NCBI GenBank assembly: GCA_036852015.1
Contig: JAANDG010000565.1
Coordinates: forward strand, 1 to 64,000
Reading direction: 5' to 3'
DNA: 64,000 bases
Origin: Pelodera strongyloides
Taxonomy: Eukaryota > Nematoda > Chromadorea > Rhabditida > Rhabditidae
Part shown: piece after piece, positions 1 to 10,492 of the stretch
Layout of the letters: the number at the start of each line of letters is the position of its first letter
How positions within the stretch are numbered: position 1 is the stretch's first letter
The notes under the pieces: model-generated
The model's input: the letters and a program-made list of their open reading frames with translations, nothing else
Database searches by the model: none
Told to the model about the DNA's origin: nothing
Made by a program: the position numbers and the translations under genes

Positions 1-180
1 AGTACGTGATAAATTTCTAATTTTGAGCACGCATATTTTCGTATGTATTCTTTTTACATCAGTCCCGTAATTGTCGAATAATGACGACACGGCGTGCTTC
101 GTTGTTTGAAATTTTGATAATCCAGATGAATAAGAAACCTTTGGTTCTAAGCATAAGATAATGAACATTTGCAAACAAAA

Positions 181-1850
181 TCCTACGGTTCATTATGTTT
201 ATTAGGCTACATGTTGCAGGGTTTAGTTCGGAAAAGATCGAGCGCAAATTGTATTCAGCTTCCAAAAAATCATATTTGATGAAATAATTGAGTCCCAAAA
301 AAGGACATTGTGGCGTTGCAAGACTCCGTTTCTATTTCTCATATGCTCATTCGAAAAGGAATTCGAATCCGAGCCAACTCTCACTAATCACTATAATACT
401 CAAGGAAACGTTGACAGAAGAATTGTTTCCTTTACTATATGTTCTTATTGTAGCTATTTTGATGATAGTTTTATTTCAAGCACATTTAGTTTTGTAGTTT
501 TTAATTATGTTTATATCTTTAAACTTTATATTGATTATATTCGCGCGGTTTCCAGTTCTGGAGCGCGGAGTCTTGCTGAAAGAGAGGCTTCTGACTTGTG
601 GCGTGACCACCGGAGGGCGACTGGCAAAACAACAACAACAACGTGCGCGGGCCCTCTGCAGACAGAGCGGACAGAGACACTCATCTCTCTTGATCACGCC
701 ACTTTCAATCGAACTTCTAATTACTTGCTTTAAACGAACTTGTTATTATATGTTATTCAATTACACACAACAGTTATTTATGACAACGTGTTTTTTTACT
801 TAAAAATCGTTCCTTCCTTTATTAAGTTGTAAGAAAAAATGCAGCAGCTTTATGAATATTATGGGACTTGTGAATCGCATGAATGAAAATGACAAATCGA
901 TCTCCATGTTTAGAATTTTGATAGTTTGCCTACCGTAACCCGAGTAAATGACAACTTCCCGCAGCGACCCTAGTAAATGTGCATGAAATCCGAATTATTG
1001 TTTTAGTGCAAAAAATATGCAATTGTCATTTAGTACAGTCTACTTTTAGTCATATATTCTCTAGATGATGTGCTGTCGCAATATCCTCAGGCGTTTCAGC
1101 TTGAACCTTTAAATGAAGCTGTTTTCGCGCTTTTTCCAATTCTGGCGCGCATGGTCGTCCAGCGCAAAGAGAGGCTTCTGCCCATGTGGCGTGACACCCC
1201 GCGGGCATAATTGGCAAAAAATCAATACCGTGCGCGGGGTCAAAGAGGGCGAAAGAGCGCGCGCTCATCACTCTTGATCACGCCACTTTTAATTGAACTT
1301 CAAATTACTTAATTTAAGCTTTACATCATAGCTTTACATTTTTTGTTTATCACTTCGACATTATCTTCTGCTTATTCAAAACTAAAAGTATACAACTGTG
1401 TATTTTTGCCGCTAAATCTTTGTTTTTACTTATTTTCTCTTTGCAATTTGTTAGATACCTCAACCGAACTTTGTAGGTGTTACCTAATTTTATGCACCAC
1501 AATGTTGGGTTGCGTTACGCGAACAACTCGCGAGAAATCTAGCTTGATACTTACTCATCTATTGATTGTTTTCAGATTTCCCCCGTTTTCTCCTACTCCA
1601 TTATTTGCCCCAATTGATATTCCGTTATGTGCTGTTCTTTTCCTCGCTCTAATATCCCATTTGCTTTATTCCTTTCGATGGAATGTTTCTTTCGGTAACT
1701 GTACGGTCAATGCTTTAACTCCTTATGTGATGTTCTTTTCCTACTGTTCTACTATTACCTATTTCCTTCTTTTCTAAACGGTATGTTGATTTTCGTATGA
1801 TTTGTTTTTAATGCCACACTGTTAAGTTTGCTTCTTATTTCAGCAAACTG
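181..1850 (+). repeat. 5' flank of array gene A (duplicated upstream of locus B)
   Basis: Bases 181-540 and 1310-1850 align by eye with 16858-17460 upstream of locus B. Shared landmarks include a tract around 'acaatgttgg.ttgcgttacg' and the final TTTCAG before the start codon. Copy 2 lacks the 540-1310 insert of this copy. That insert carries two diverged direct copies of a ~195-base unit, at about 543-735 and 1120-1318, each ending in a tract with 'cttgatcacgccac'. No coding exon is supported here; the short ORFs look like noise. Confidence 0.75.
1834..1843 (+). promoter_or_regulatory. Probable trans-splice acceptor of gene A
   Basis: A TTATTTCAG acceptor lies 15 bases before the start codon at 1859, and no upstream coding exon is visible. 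In nematodes this is the usual position for addition of a spliced leader. The same acceptor is kept in the duplicated copy at about 17460. Confidence 0.5.
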
Positions 1851-1858
1851 GTTTGAAG

Positions 1859-4800
1859 ATGGCCGAAGGACTTTCATCCTCTGGTACACACGCTGAGGGC
1901 AAGGAAGTTGAGCAAAACTTGTACGATAAGGTTAGTTATTATTGCTTCTACTCATTTAAAATAACGCGAATTTCGCTTTCCCACGCGAATAAGGAGTGCG
2001 AATAAGGAAATTGGTTTCCCGCAGGGATCTTCAACCTGACAGCAAAATGGGTGAACTAATCGAAGAGGTTATTTTTCTTACATTTTTCTTTTTGCTCTGC
2101 ATATGAACGTTCTACAGACTTTTCCGAGTAACTCTCAAAAGCCTCATTATTTTTCTTCATTCTCTCCACTTCGAGCACATGTTGCGCTGACTCTATAACG
2201 TATTATTCAAAAACGGCGGGCACATGGGCTAACGAAATTTGCGCCGGGTGCGATGTCAATATTTGTTAAACAAGATAAAGCAGGTGTATTGCTCGGTTCT
2301 GCAAGGATGTCAACTTTTGCCGTGGGCACCTCGAACCCAGGTCTTGGTACGTCTGAGTCACTCTTCGTCTCTCTACATCTCATCTTATCTAGCTGTCTCA
2401 TCCGTACTGTCTTCACTGTTCTGTATCTCTCCACTTTTTATCATGATGCTATTTACGTACCATGCATTCTTTTCGTCTCGATCATCTGCGCTCTATGATC
2501 CACCCCTTTCACACCATCAGGAAAGTGACCAGAAACAATAATTATTGTTGGCCAAATACTTACTGTTTATTCACAGAAATTATTCTTGCTCGCCCTCACG
2601 TTCGTTAGAGTTTTATGCGTTTATTTTGCATTTTGAAGTGAGACTTAATGGAGAAAATTTGGTCAATTCCGTGAATGTCGCTTCTCAGTAAAACAAATGC
2701 CATGTTTGCTTCCAATTTTTTTTCCATACACGGTTTTTCCCAGTTTTAGGTTCTATGTAAGTAGCTATTATAATTTTAAACAACATGGCGATGTCATCTC
2801 CGTTTCCGTTTGCAATTTCGTACCATAACCTTGAGCTTCGTGATAGAACAGTTGGACAATAATTCTTACTTTTTTAAATTACAGTCTAAATTTTTAAAAA
2901 GACTTGTACTTCCAGATAACATTTTGTCTGAACAAATCCACTGTGCATAACTACAGCAAAGAAACGATCTCTACTAAAATCGCCAAGCTATTCCTAAAGT
3001 AACAAGTGCAAGCATAACTTTTCATTGGTTACGGTGTTATCATGTATTTGGACACTCGGTGTTTCAGGACTGGGACCTATACGAATCAGAGTTAATGATC
3101 GTGGAAGACGTGAGTGGTGAAGACTGTGAGTTTTATTCTTTTACGCTTCGTTGACTGTTTTTGATGACCACATTAAATAAACCACTTGTGGGCGTGCCAT
3201 GTGTGGTTTCAGAAGAATTGACTGTTGGAAATGTTTACTAATGCCAATTATTAACTCTTTATATTTAGCCGGCGACCGGGCATCGTCGCCATCCGGCAGC
3301 AATACGGGGGTGTCTTTGAGTACTGAAGACAGTGATGCATCACAGGTAGGGTTTTCGAATATTTACTGAAGACGGCATTAGGCATGGTTAAGTTCTCTAT
3401 CGGCTCTTTTAAGCACGCATCCTTTACGAACATGCTCAACACTACATTGGACTACTGCACTTTTAAATTTCTGTTCTTAAGGTCGATCCCGAGATGTTCG
3501 TTGAGCCGATTGCAGACATCATTCTGTCTCGAATCGTCAAGGTTTGTGTCTTCTCCGACCTCGCAATATTGATTAGCTATTGCTTTTTCCCTTTCATGCA
3601 CGCTACTTGAATCAAGTGACATTTCTTTATTCAGAACTTGCTCCTGCCAGTTCGCAACCCTGAGGACGATGAAGCTGCTCTCAACGTATGTTTTTCCTTT
3701 ACATTTGCTCTGCTGCATATCATTTCGCATTTTCGTTCGCATATCTGTTTACAGATTCCCAGTGCTTCATACTACGTACCTTATGCGAAAATGTAAATTT
3801 CGCTCATTCGCTCTTTCAGCATGCTCAACTGCACTATTAAACTACTGCACTGTTAAACTTGTGTTCTTTTTAAGGTGGATCCCGAGACGTTCATTGTGCC
3901 GATTGCGCACGACACCCTGTCGAGCATCCTTAAGGTTTGTGTCTTCTCCAACCGCGCAATCTTGATCAGCTATTGGTACTTGAATCAAGTGACATTTCTT
4001 TATTCAGAACTTGTTCCTGCCAGTTCGCAACCCTGAGGACGAGGAAGCTGCTCTCAATGTATGTTTTTCCTTTACATTTACTCTGCTGCATTGATGCTAA
4101 GTTTTTTATATGGTAGTCTTTCTGTCGCCCTACTCTTTCCGTTCTTCCAATTCAGTAGTCAGACAGTTTTGACTTCTCTATTGTTACTGTATCTCACAGC
4201 CAAAGGTTCCCGGTGCTTTCCGTAATTTTCGTTCTCATATCTGTTTACAGATTCTCAGTGCTTCATACTACGTACCTTATGCAAAAATGTAAATTTCGCT
4301 CATTCGCTCTTTCAGCATGCTCAACTGCACTATTAAACTACTGCACTGTTAAACTACTGCACTATTAAACTTCTGTTGTTTTTAAGGTGGAGCCCGCGAC
4401 ATTCATTGTGCCGATTGCAGACACCACTCTGTCGAGAATCATTAAGGTTTGTGTCTTCTCCAACCGCGCAATCTTGATTAGCTATTGCTTTTTTCCGTTT
4501 CTTGCATTTTCGGGTTTTACTCTGTGATTTTCGAGTTTGTTTGTAGCCTTGTACAGTTACTGATGTTTCTTGCAGAATTTGAAGCGGGTGATTGAAGCCG
4601 GAGTTCCTGGAGAAGGACTGACTCGTAATGAACCAGCGCCTCAGGTACGACCTTTTCTTTCCCTTTTACCTTCTTGCTACTTTGCTTACGACGTTCGAAT
4701 ACACACTCAAATTAATCGACTTATTGACACACTAGGCGCTTTTTTAAAAGGTTATTGACTTCTCTTTTGTGGTATTTTGTGGGACTATCCTATTCCTTAC

Positions 4801-5144
4801 ATCATTGCTGATGATCTTTAACCCTCCAAGGATGTTTGAGGTAGCTAAGTAAGTTTAGGTGCTAGTTCATAGTGTGCAAAAAGTGTGCTCGTTCCGGTGT
4901 CTGAAATTCGAAAAAAAACGTCTACCTTGCCTACGTTGCAATTGCTGAGGCAGTTCAAAGCTTGGTATCGCTTGACTGTTTGAATGTTTTCGTTGTTCCA
5001 CTTGACAAAACGTAAGCATGTCATGATTTCCGTCGGACCACCCGAGGAGTCGGACAGCCCTACCGATAAGGCAGACGACTGGTTGGATAAGTGGGGATTC
5101 GTGAGTTGCTTTCTTTTCTATTGTATTTCGCAGTATGTTTTGGA

Positions 5145-5210
<66 letters not shown>

Positions 5211-7112
5211 GCAATATAGTGCAAATCAACCCTGAGGCGATTCGCTCTAGCTTACGGGCTTGTTTCTCCAATTACTCATTCTTTTTCAGTTACTACTTAT
5301 TTCATTGTTTATGCTTTTGCGAACGAGTTTGTACTATTTGTACCTTTCGTTGAATTGTCATTGAAGTTTCTTTACAGGATCTGAAGTCTTTCACTCCGCC
5401 TGGAGAAGATAACATGAACCACTCACAACAAGGACATATGGAAACCACTCCTCAGGTTGAACTTCTTTGCCAACTACATGCTTGTACCTAAATAGTAGAT
5501 ACATAAGTAAAGTGTTCAACGCGTTCACTCACAAATCCATCGGTGTATCGAAACCCCGACTGACGTCTCTTTTTTTGTTATTACGGTTTTTATACAAGGA
5601 GTGCTTAACTAAGCGTATAGTGTGCTTTTTCCACCTCTTTTTTAAGGGATTCTTTGAGCCTTAAATATAGTTTTGCCAACACGTAAATTTTAATGTGGAA
5701 ATACATCTTGGTTTGTTGTTTACAGGTTCATAGCGCGTTTCATCGTTATGCTGGGCCTCCCACTGACGTGATTCAGCCGCAAGAACCGCCATCTTCTGAT
5801 CAGGTTTGTTGAAGTTAATTTTGTATACATATTTCTTTGCACATTATCATCGATGTTACTGCATGGAGGCTTCTACCTAGCTCATGCAGTAAATTTCGCT
5901 TAGTTTTGTCGTAGTCGGTTCACGCTGTCGTCAATGTTTGTTTCTTGCACCAATTATGCATTCTTGTTCAGTTGCTCTTTGTTTCAATAATTTTGTTTGT
6001 TTAAACCCCATTCTTGTCTTGTTATTGAAGTTTCTTGCAGAAGGCACCGGCTTGTGACAGGTTTTCTGAGGAAAGACTCGAGGCCATGTTTAGACGCAGA
6101 GAATATTCCCTTCGGGTATGAGCTTTTCTTTGCCATTTACTTACTTGCAATTTAGCTTAAACTCTGGTCGTATAAACGAGCTATTCATAAAAATACACAC
6201 AAGTTCATCGTCGTATTGACGCCATAGGCGCGTTATTCAAGGTTATTAACTTCTCTTTGGTGGTCTTTTGTGGGTACCGCCTTTGTGTAGTTTCCAGGGA
6301 TTTCTACCCGTGAAGAGGTTCGTTTCTTCTTTCCTTCTCTACGTTCCTAATTCTTGTAACTTGTTGTTTATAGGTTCTGCGGGACTTACATTGTCGTTAC
6401 TTGGAAGGCCGTTCCGAATGGGCACCACCAGTTCTTGGCGTGCCTCCGCTCGGTCAGGGTATTCCGAATATGGTCACCGACCAGGTACGAACTTGCTTTG
6501 CAAATACAAACTTGTTACTTAGCGTAAGCGTTAGACGAATGAGCAAGGTATTCACTCGTAAATTCAATGACAATTAAAAAAAACAAGTGCTTGATTGGTA
6601 TTGACACCTTATAGGTAGCTGCTGTCTTCCGTTTTTTTCAGTCATGAAATTATCGCGGCACATATTTTCTCCATGGCTTTTAAGGATTTTTGAGCCTAAG
6701 TAGACATTTGAACTTACTAAAGCGGTTTACAGAAACCCCCTGACGTTGATCGCCCTCGTGTCGAAATCAGTGGAGTACCCGAGCGTTTCTGGGTATGTTT
6801 TTTTTTATGTTCTTGCCAATCCTAATAATTTTTGGCACGTGGCCTCAGCCTTGTTCGATTGTAATGCATGACGGTCCACATGCCTTACACAAAATATGTA
6901 AACTTACAGGAATTCCTCAACACTCCCGATTGGTCTGATTACGAGTCGAACAAACGTCTTGTAAAGGAAATTGATAAGGTTTGTTGTCTTGAATACTAAC
7001 TTCGGATTCTTTTACATTAGTTTCGTCTAATTTACGCCGCGTGCTTTGATAGTTTTGTGACGTTTTGAGAAATAAATGAAACTTATAGATTCACAAGGCA
7101 AATCAGAAATAG
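1859..7112 (+). CDS. Micro-exon gene A, function unknown (RING1-array member)
   Basis: I do not recognise this protein. The hand model has 17 exons: 1859-1930, 3068-3125, 3269-3345, 3482-3541, 3635-3685, 3875-3934, 4008-4058, 4387-4446, 4576-4644, 5017-5100, 5378-5455, 5726-5803, 6041-6115, 6374-6484, 6733-6792, 6910-6978 and 7089-7112. It codes 378 residues, with no signal peptide or membrane segment. Except for one phase-1 junction (3125/3269), every junction is phase 0, so most internal exons of 51-111 bases could be skipped without a frameshift. A 60-base exon (VDPETFIVPIAHDTLSSILK) occurs three times and a 51-base exon (NLFLPVRNPEDEEAALN) twice. Exon 1 resembles the N-terminal segment of the RING1-like locus at 17474. 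The weakest exon is 5017-5100, whose acceptor is poor. The product is hydrophilic and acidic with a Pro-rich C-terminal half. Exon structure is fairly sure; function is unknown. Confidence 0.72.
2205..2500 (+). repeat. Intronic repeat shared by loci A and B, copy 1
   Basis: This segment in the first intron of gene A is similar over about 290 bases to 18440-18745 in an intron of locus B. Both copies contain the landmarks 'ttctgcaag', 'tcaacttttgccgtg' or a near variant, and 'ctgtatctctccact'. The same order in both loci (5' flank, first exon, this repeat) argues for duplication of a whole unit rather than independent insertion. Confidence 0.7.
5147..5210 (+). repeat. (CA)n microsatellite
   Basis: About 32 near-perfect CA dinucleotides lie in the intron of gene A, starting roughly 45 bases downstream of the donor at 5101. 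CA-rich intronic tracts near a donor can bind hnRNP L-type factors in animals; that role here is inference. Confidence 0.95.
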
Positions 7113-8209
7113 AATCGGCTCGACTGTCCTTCACTCGGCGGCTTGCAGCACTAACCGGTTTGCTTATTTACTTTTTCTTGTGTATTTCTCTCCTGTCTTC
7201 ACTTTTCTTATTTTGCGCGTTATTTGATTATTTGATTCATATCCGTTAGAACCACTAATACTTTCAACGGGGAATCTAATCCAATCATGTAAAGCGCGTA
7301 CAGTTTATCACATTGTTGTATATATGGTATTCGTAAAGGCACAAAGTCGTTTACGACCTAGTAAACAACACAGGAAAAGAACTACTTTGCGATGTCAGTG
7401 TAGCCGAAACCCACCACCTAACTAAAAATTTAATCACGTACATCAACCAAATTTAAAAACCAAAAAAACTATATGTGTAATAAATCCGCGCCTTTGCGGT
7501 GTCGTTTAGCCGTATTAATACAGAAAAACGAGCGCTCAACGTTTCATTAAACAAATGCACTCATTCCATCGCATCGTACAGTGCTGCCTTTCTTCATAAA
7601 ACAAACGACCACATAAATTGCTTTGCAAGAAGAACAAAAGTCTTAAGCTAAAGAATAGTAATCTAATACAGTGCGCTCATTATTACTGCCAGCTGGACGC
7701 AATCTACTCTTCAACTACTTTGCGATGTCAACAGTAGATGTTAATGATAAAAAAACACATCTTATTCAAGCAATACTACATCGTGGCGTTCTTGACATTA
7801 AAAATGGTAAGACGTACACTGCGTTTATTAGATGCCGCGCGACTTTGTGATTACAAGTTTGCGCTGCGCGTATGCACGTCAGAAATATGGTGCGTTCTGA
7901 GTGACAGGTGTCTATCAAAGCACAAAATGTATGATGCCTCGGGCATTCTAGTTTCATTATAAAATACTTGAAACTCACTGCCCCCAATTTACTTTGCGCC
8001 GAACAGTGCTTTGTAAGTTTATGTACATACTTGTATATACATTTTTTTTTGTTGCTATACAATTTTACGATTGCAATACATTCTTCTATTGTAAACTTTA
8101 GTCAAACATCAATACACTCATCTCGAGCTCTGCCTACTTATAAGTAGAGCTTTCACAAGTATGTCGCATAATGAGTGTGTTGCATGTTTGTATGTTGCGT
8201 TTTATTTTC
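7113..8209. other. Intergenic, no gene seen
   Basis: AT-rich sequence after gene A. Short ORFs on both strands lack splice context or recognisable motifs. No RNA gene is apparent. Confidence 0.5.
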
Positions 8210-8858
8210 GTTTCGTTTTAGCATGTACTCCTTGTGTTTAGTGTGAGTCTGCCATCGACAAATGCGCACCAAACGTGAAACAATGCTCGTTTGTTAGTTG
8301 CAACATCATGCCTTGCTTTTTTGAAGCAAGCTCGTTGCTAAGGTGTTGCATTTTCGTTTGCAGGCTTGTCTTTTTTTTGTTCCGTTTTTTTTCGTTTCGT
8401 TCGTTTTTTTCTTTAGTTTTTTTTTCATTAGGTGTTTTTGATTCGTTAGTTCTTGTGCTTTGTCGTTGAACAGTTCAACAGTGTGTTTTTCTCTTTACAA
8501 ATTTTTGTCTGCCCGGGTTCAATTCTAGATGTGAAAAAGAGAGAAATACACCTTTGTTTTGTGACTTTATTGGCTTCTTATTTAACTGTTTCTTCTATTC
8601 ACTTGTTAACCAAAAACATAAATTTGAACGCGATTCCTGGACATTTCGACTTAGGGTTTCTGTGCCCTTGCATTTATTTGTTCTTTGCTGTCCACTTCAG
8701 AGTTCGCCGATGATGAATATGTGTAATACTACTGAATGTAGATTTTCGGAGGCGACCATTTGGGGGTGAGTTCGATTCCTCCAAGAAGGCCACATGGCCG
8801 GGTGCCTCTGGAAACTCCCCTACCATCCGTGGCTATGGGCTGAGCTGAACATCGAACA
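8210..8858 (+). repeat. 3' flank repeat, copy after gene A
   Basis: Bases 8210-8790 are similar to 20440-20880 after locus B. The last part, 8679-8858, is nearly identical to 23264-23444 after gene C. The conserved core contains 'gagttcgattcctcc', which resembles a tRNA B box (GTTCGATTCC), so a tRNA-derived SINE is possible, but no A box at the right distance or tRNA fold was found. The element follows all three array genes. Confidence 0.75.
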
Positions 8859-10492
8859 TTCAAACTGTTGCATATCTTTTCTTAACTTAAGTTGCATATC
8901 TATTCTTAACCTTCTTTCTTCTATTAACATTACTGTTTATGCCAATGTAATGCTGGAAGTAAAATTCAATGCTGGTCTAGACGCGCATTCGACTTTGTCA
9001 TGCAATTTCGCTTCTACCTCCTCACCTGCCATACCAAACTGCAATGTTCTCAACAAAAATTGGCAACACAAGAGATCTTATATGTGTTTACTAGTCAACG
9101 TTTCGGTCGTAGGCCATTCTCAAGACAATACCTACAAAACATAACACAATCACAGAGTTATCACAGACACATCAATCATAACATACAACACGATCCCATT
9201 CTGCATGAAGAAAGAAAAGTAAGACATTTGTAACCAAGTTCTTTCGACATAATGGAGCGTTGTACGACTCAGCGATCAGTCGTACGAGAATTTTGTCAAG
9301 AAAACATCTTCGCTCCTTCGGAAGTTCACGACATCCAAATAGCGAGACCGTCCATCTCAGAGAGAGCCAAGTAAGAATGCGCATAAACGTTTATGTATAT
9401 TTTATGCACAGTGCCCAAATGTAGTCAAAGATTGTTGTAATTAGGATCACCGTGCTAACGTCTATTCCTAACTAACACGCATACGCGTGCACCGAACGAA
9501 CTAGGCGCAATACTTGCATTTATAACTGTGACACGTGTGAGAGTGAATTGACTGTGCGATCCCCTGACAATTACTTGCTGATCTCTGCCAATTCGATATT
9601 TCATACGTTTTATTATAATGAAAACTACGAATTATGCAATAGAATACAGCCATTTGGTGAAGTCCAACTGTGTTCTTCGAGTTATGTGCTTCTATAAACA
9701 GGTTGCCTTTCTTTACGCCTACAACTTGTCATTTGTTACACGTTAACGATATTCGGAGACGGACTTCTTCCAGTGTCAATCGGAACTTGATTTGTGTAAT
9801 CTGTATAATGACCGTCTTATGCAAAATATATAATGGAGAAAAATACAAACGAAGAAAGCCGCTCGAAGCATAGAAACCTTCGAAGGGATTTGTATTTCAA
9901 GAACATTCGAGGTGGTTTCATGGGTGATTTCATTTTATTTCTATCTGATATGATGCTGATATCTGAGTATTTGTTTTATGTATTCTCCTACACTCTAAAT
10001 GAGATTTGAACCCCATTTGCAATACACGAATTCTTTGGGAAACTCCTTTGCTACACACCGCTTAATCAAACAAGAAGATGGACACAAGATAGTCAGAACA
10101 CAGTAGTCTGATTAAGAAAAAATGAGTCACGGAAGAAACAAGACAAAAACTTTATAAAGCACTTACAACAATTGATCTTTCCAAAGCAATTGTTTTGAGC
10201 GAAACCTGGTTTAAATAGATGGTATTGAAAATATCATTACAAAGATGATACTAATAAAACTTTCTACACAAACTAATTGACATGATCTCCTATTTTCTTC
10301 TGCAACAGTCACTACATAAAGTATCGATTGTGCTTCGGTCATGTTTTTTTCCTTGATTAATCCGCTCATCTAACATCGGAGGAAAGAGACCTTTCGACCC
10401 ACATCCAACCTTCATTCTGGGCGGAGTCTTCGACCAGCTGCAACTGGGTTAACTGATTAACAAAATTCTACCTAAGACTACTCACCTCGCCA
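8859..10492. other. Intergenic; one weak orphan exon candidate
   Basis: No gene could be assembled. A stretch at about 9237-9370 on the + strand is open, Arg/Ser-rich (FFRHNGALYDSAISR start), preceded by AG and followed by GTAAGA, so it could be an orphan exon. No partner exon was found. The rest is AT-rich. Confidence 0.35.

Noticed and set aside
1050..1271. Minus-strand 73-codon frame in the gene A 5' flank
   Set aside because: It lies within one of two diverged ~195-base repeat copies, and the frame is not conserved in the other copy at 543-735.
2025..2067. Exon-like segment in the first intron of gene A (DLQPDSKMGELIEE in one frame, flanked by CGCAG and GTTATT)
   Set aside because: Its 43 bases do not fit the phase-0 junctions on both sides, and the donor is poor. 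It may be a relic or an alternative exon.
5147..5210. CRISPR-like or satellite array
   Set aside because: It is a simple CA dinucleotide microsatellite. No spacer-repeat arrays occur anywhere in the window, and the sequence is eukaryotic.
8765..8860. Possible tRNA gene (gagttcgattcctcc)
   Set aside because: Only the B-box-like core is present. No acceptor stem, anticodon arm or A box could be drawn, and the copies occur as part of a longer repeat.
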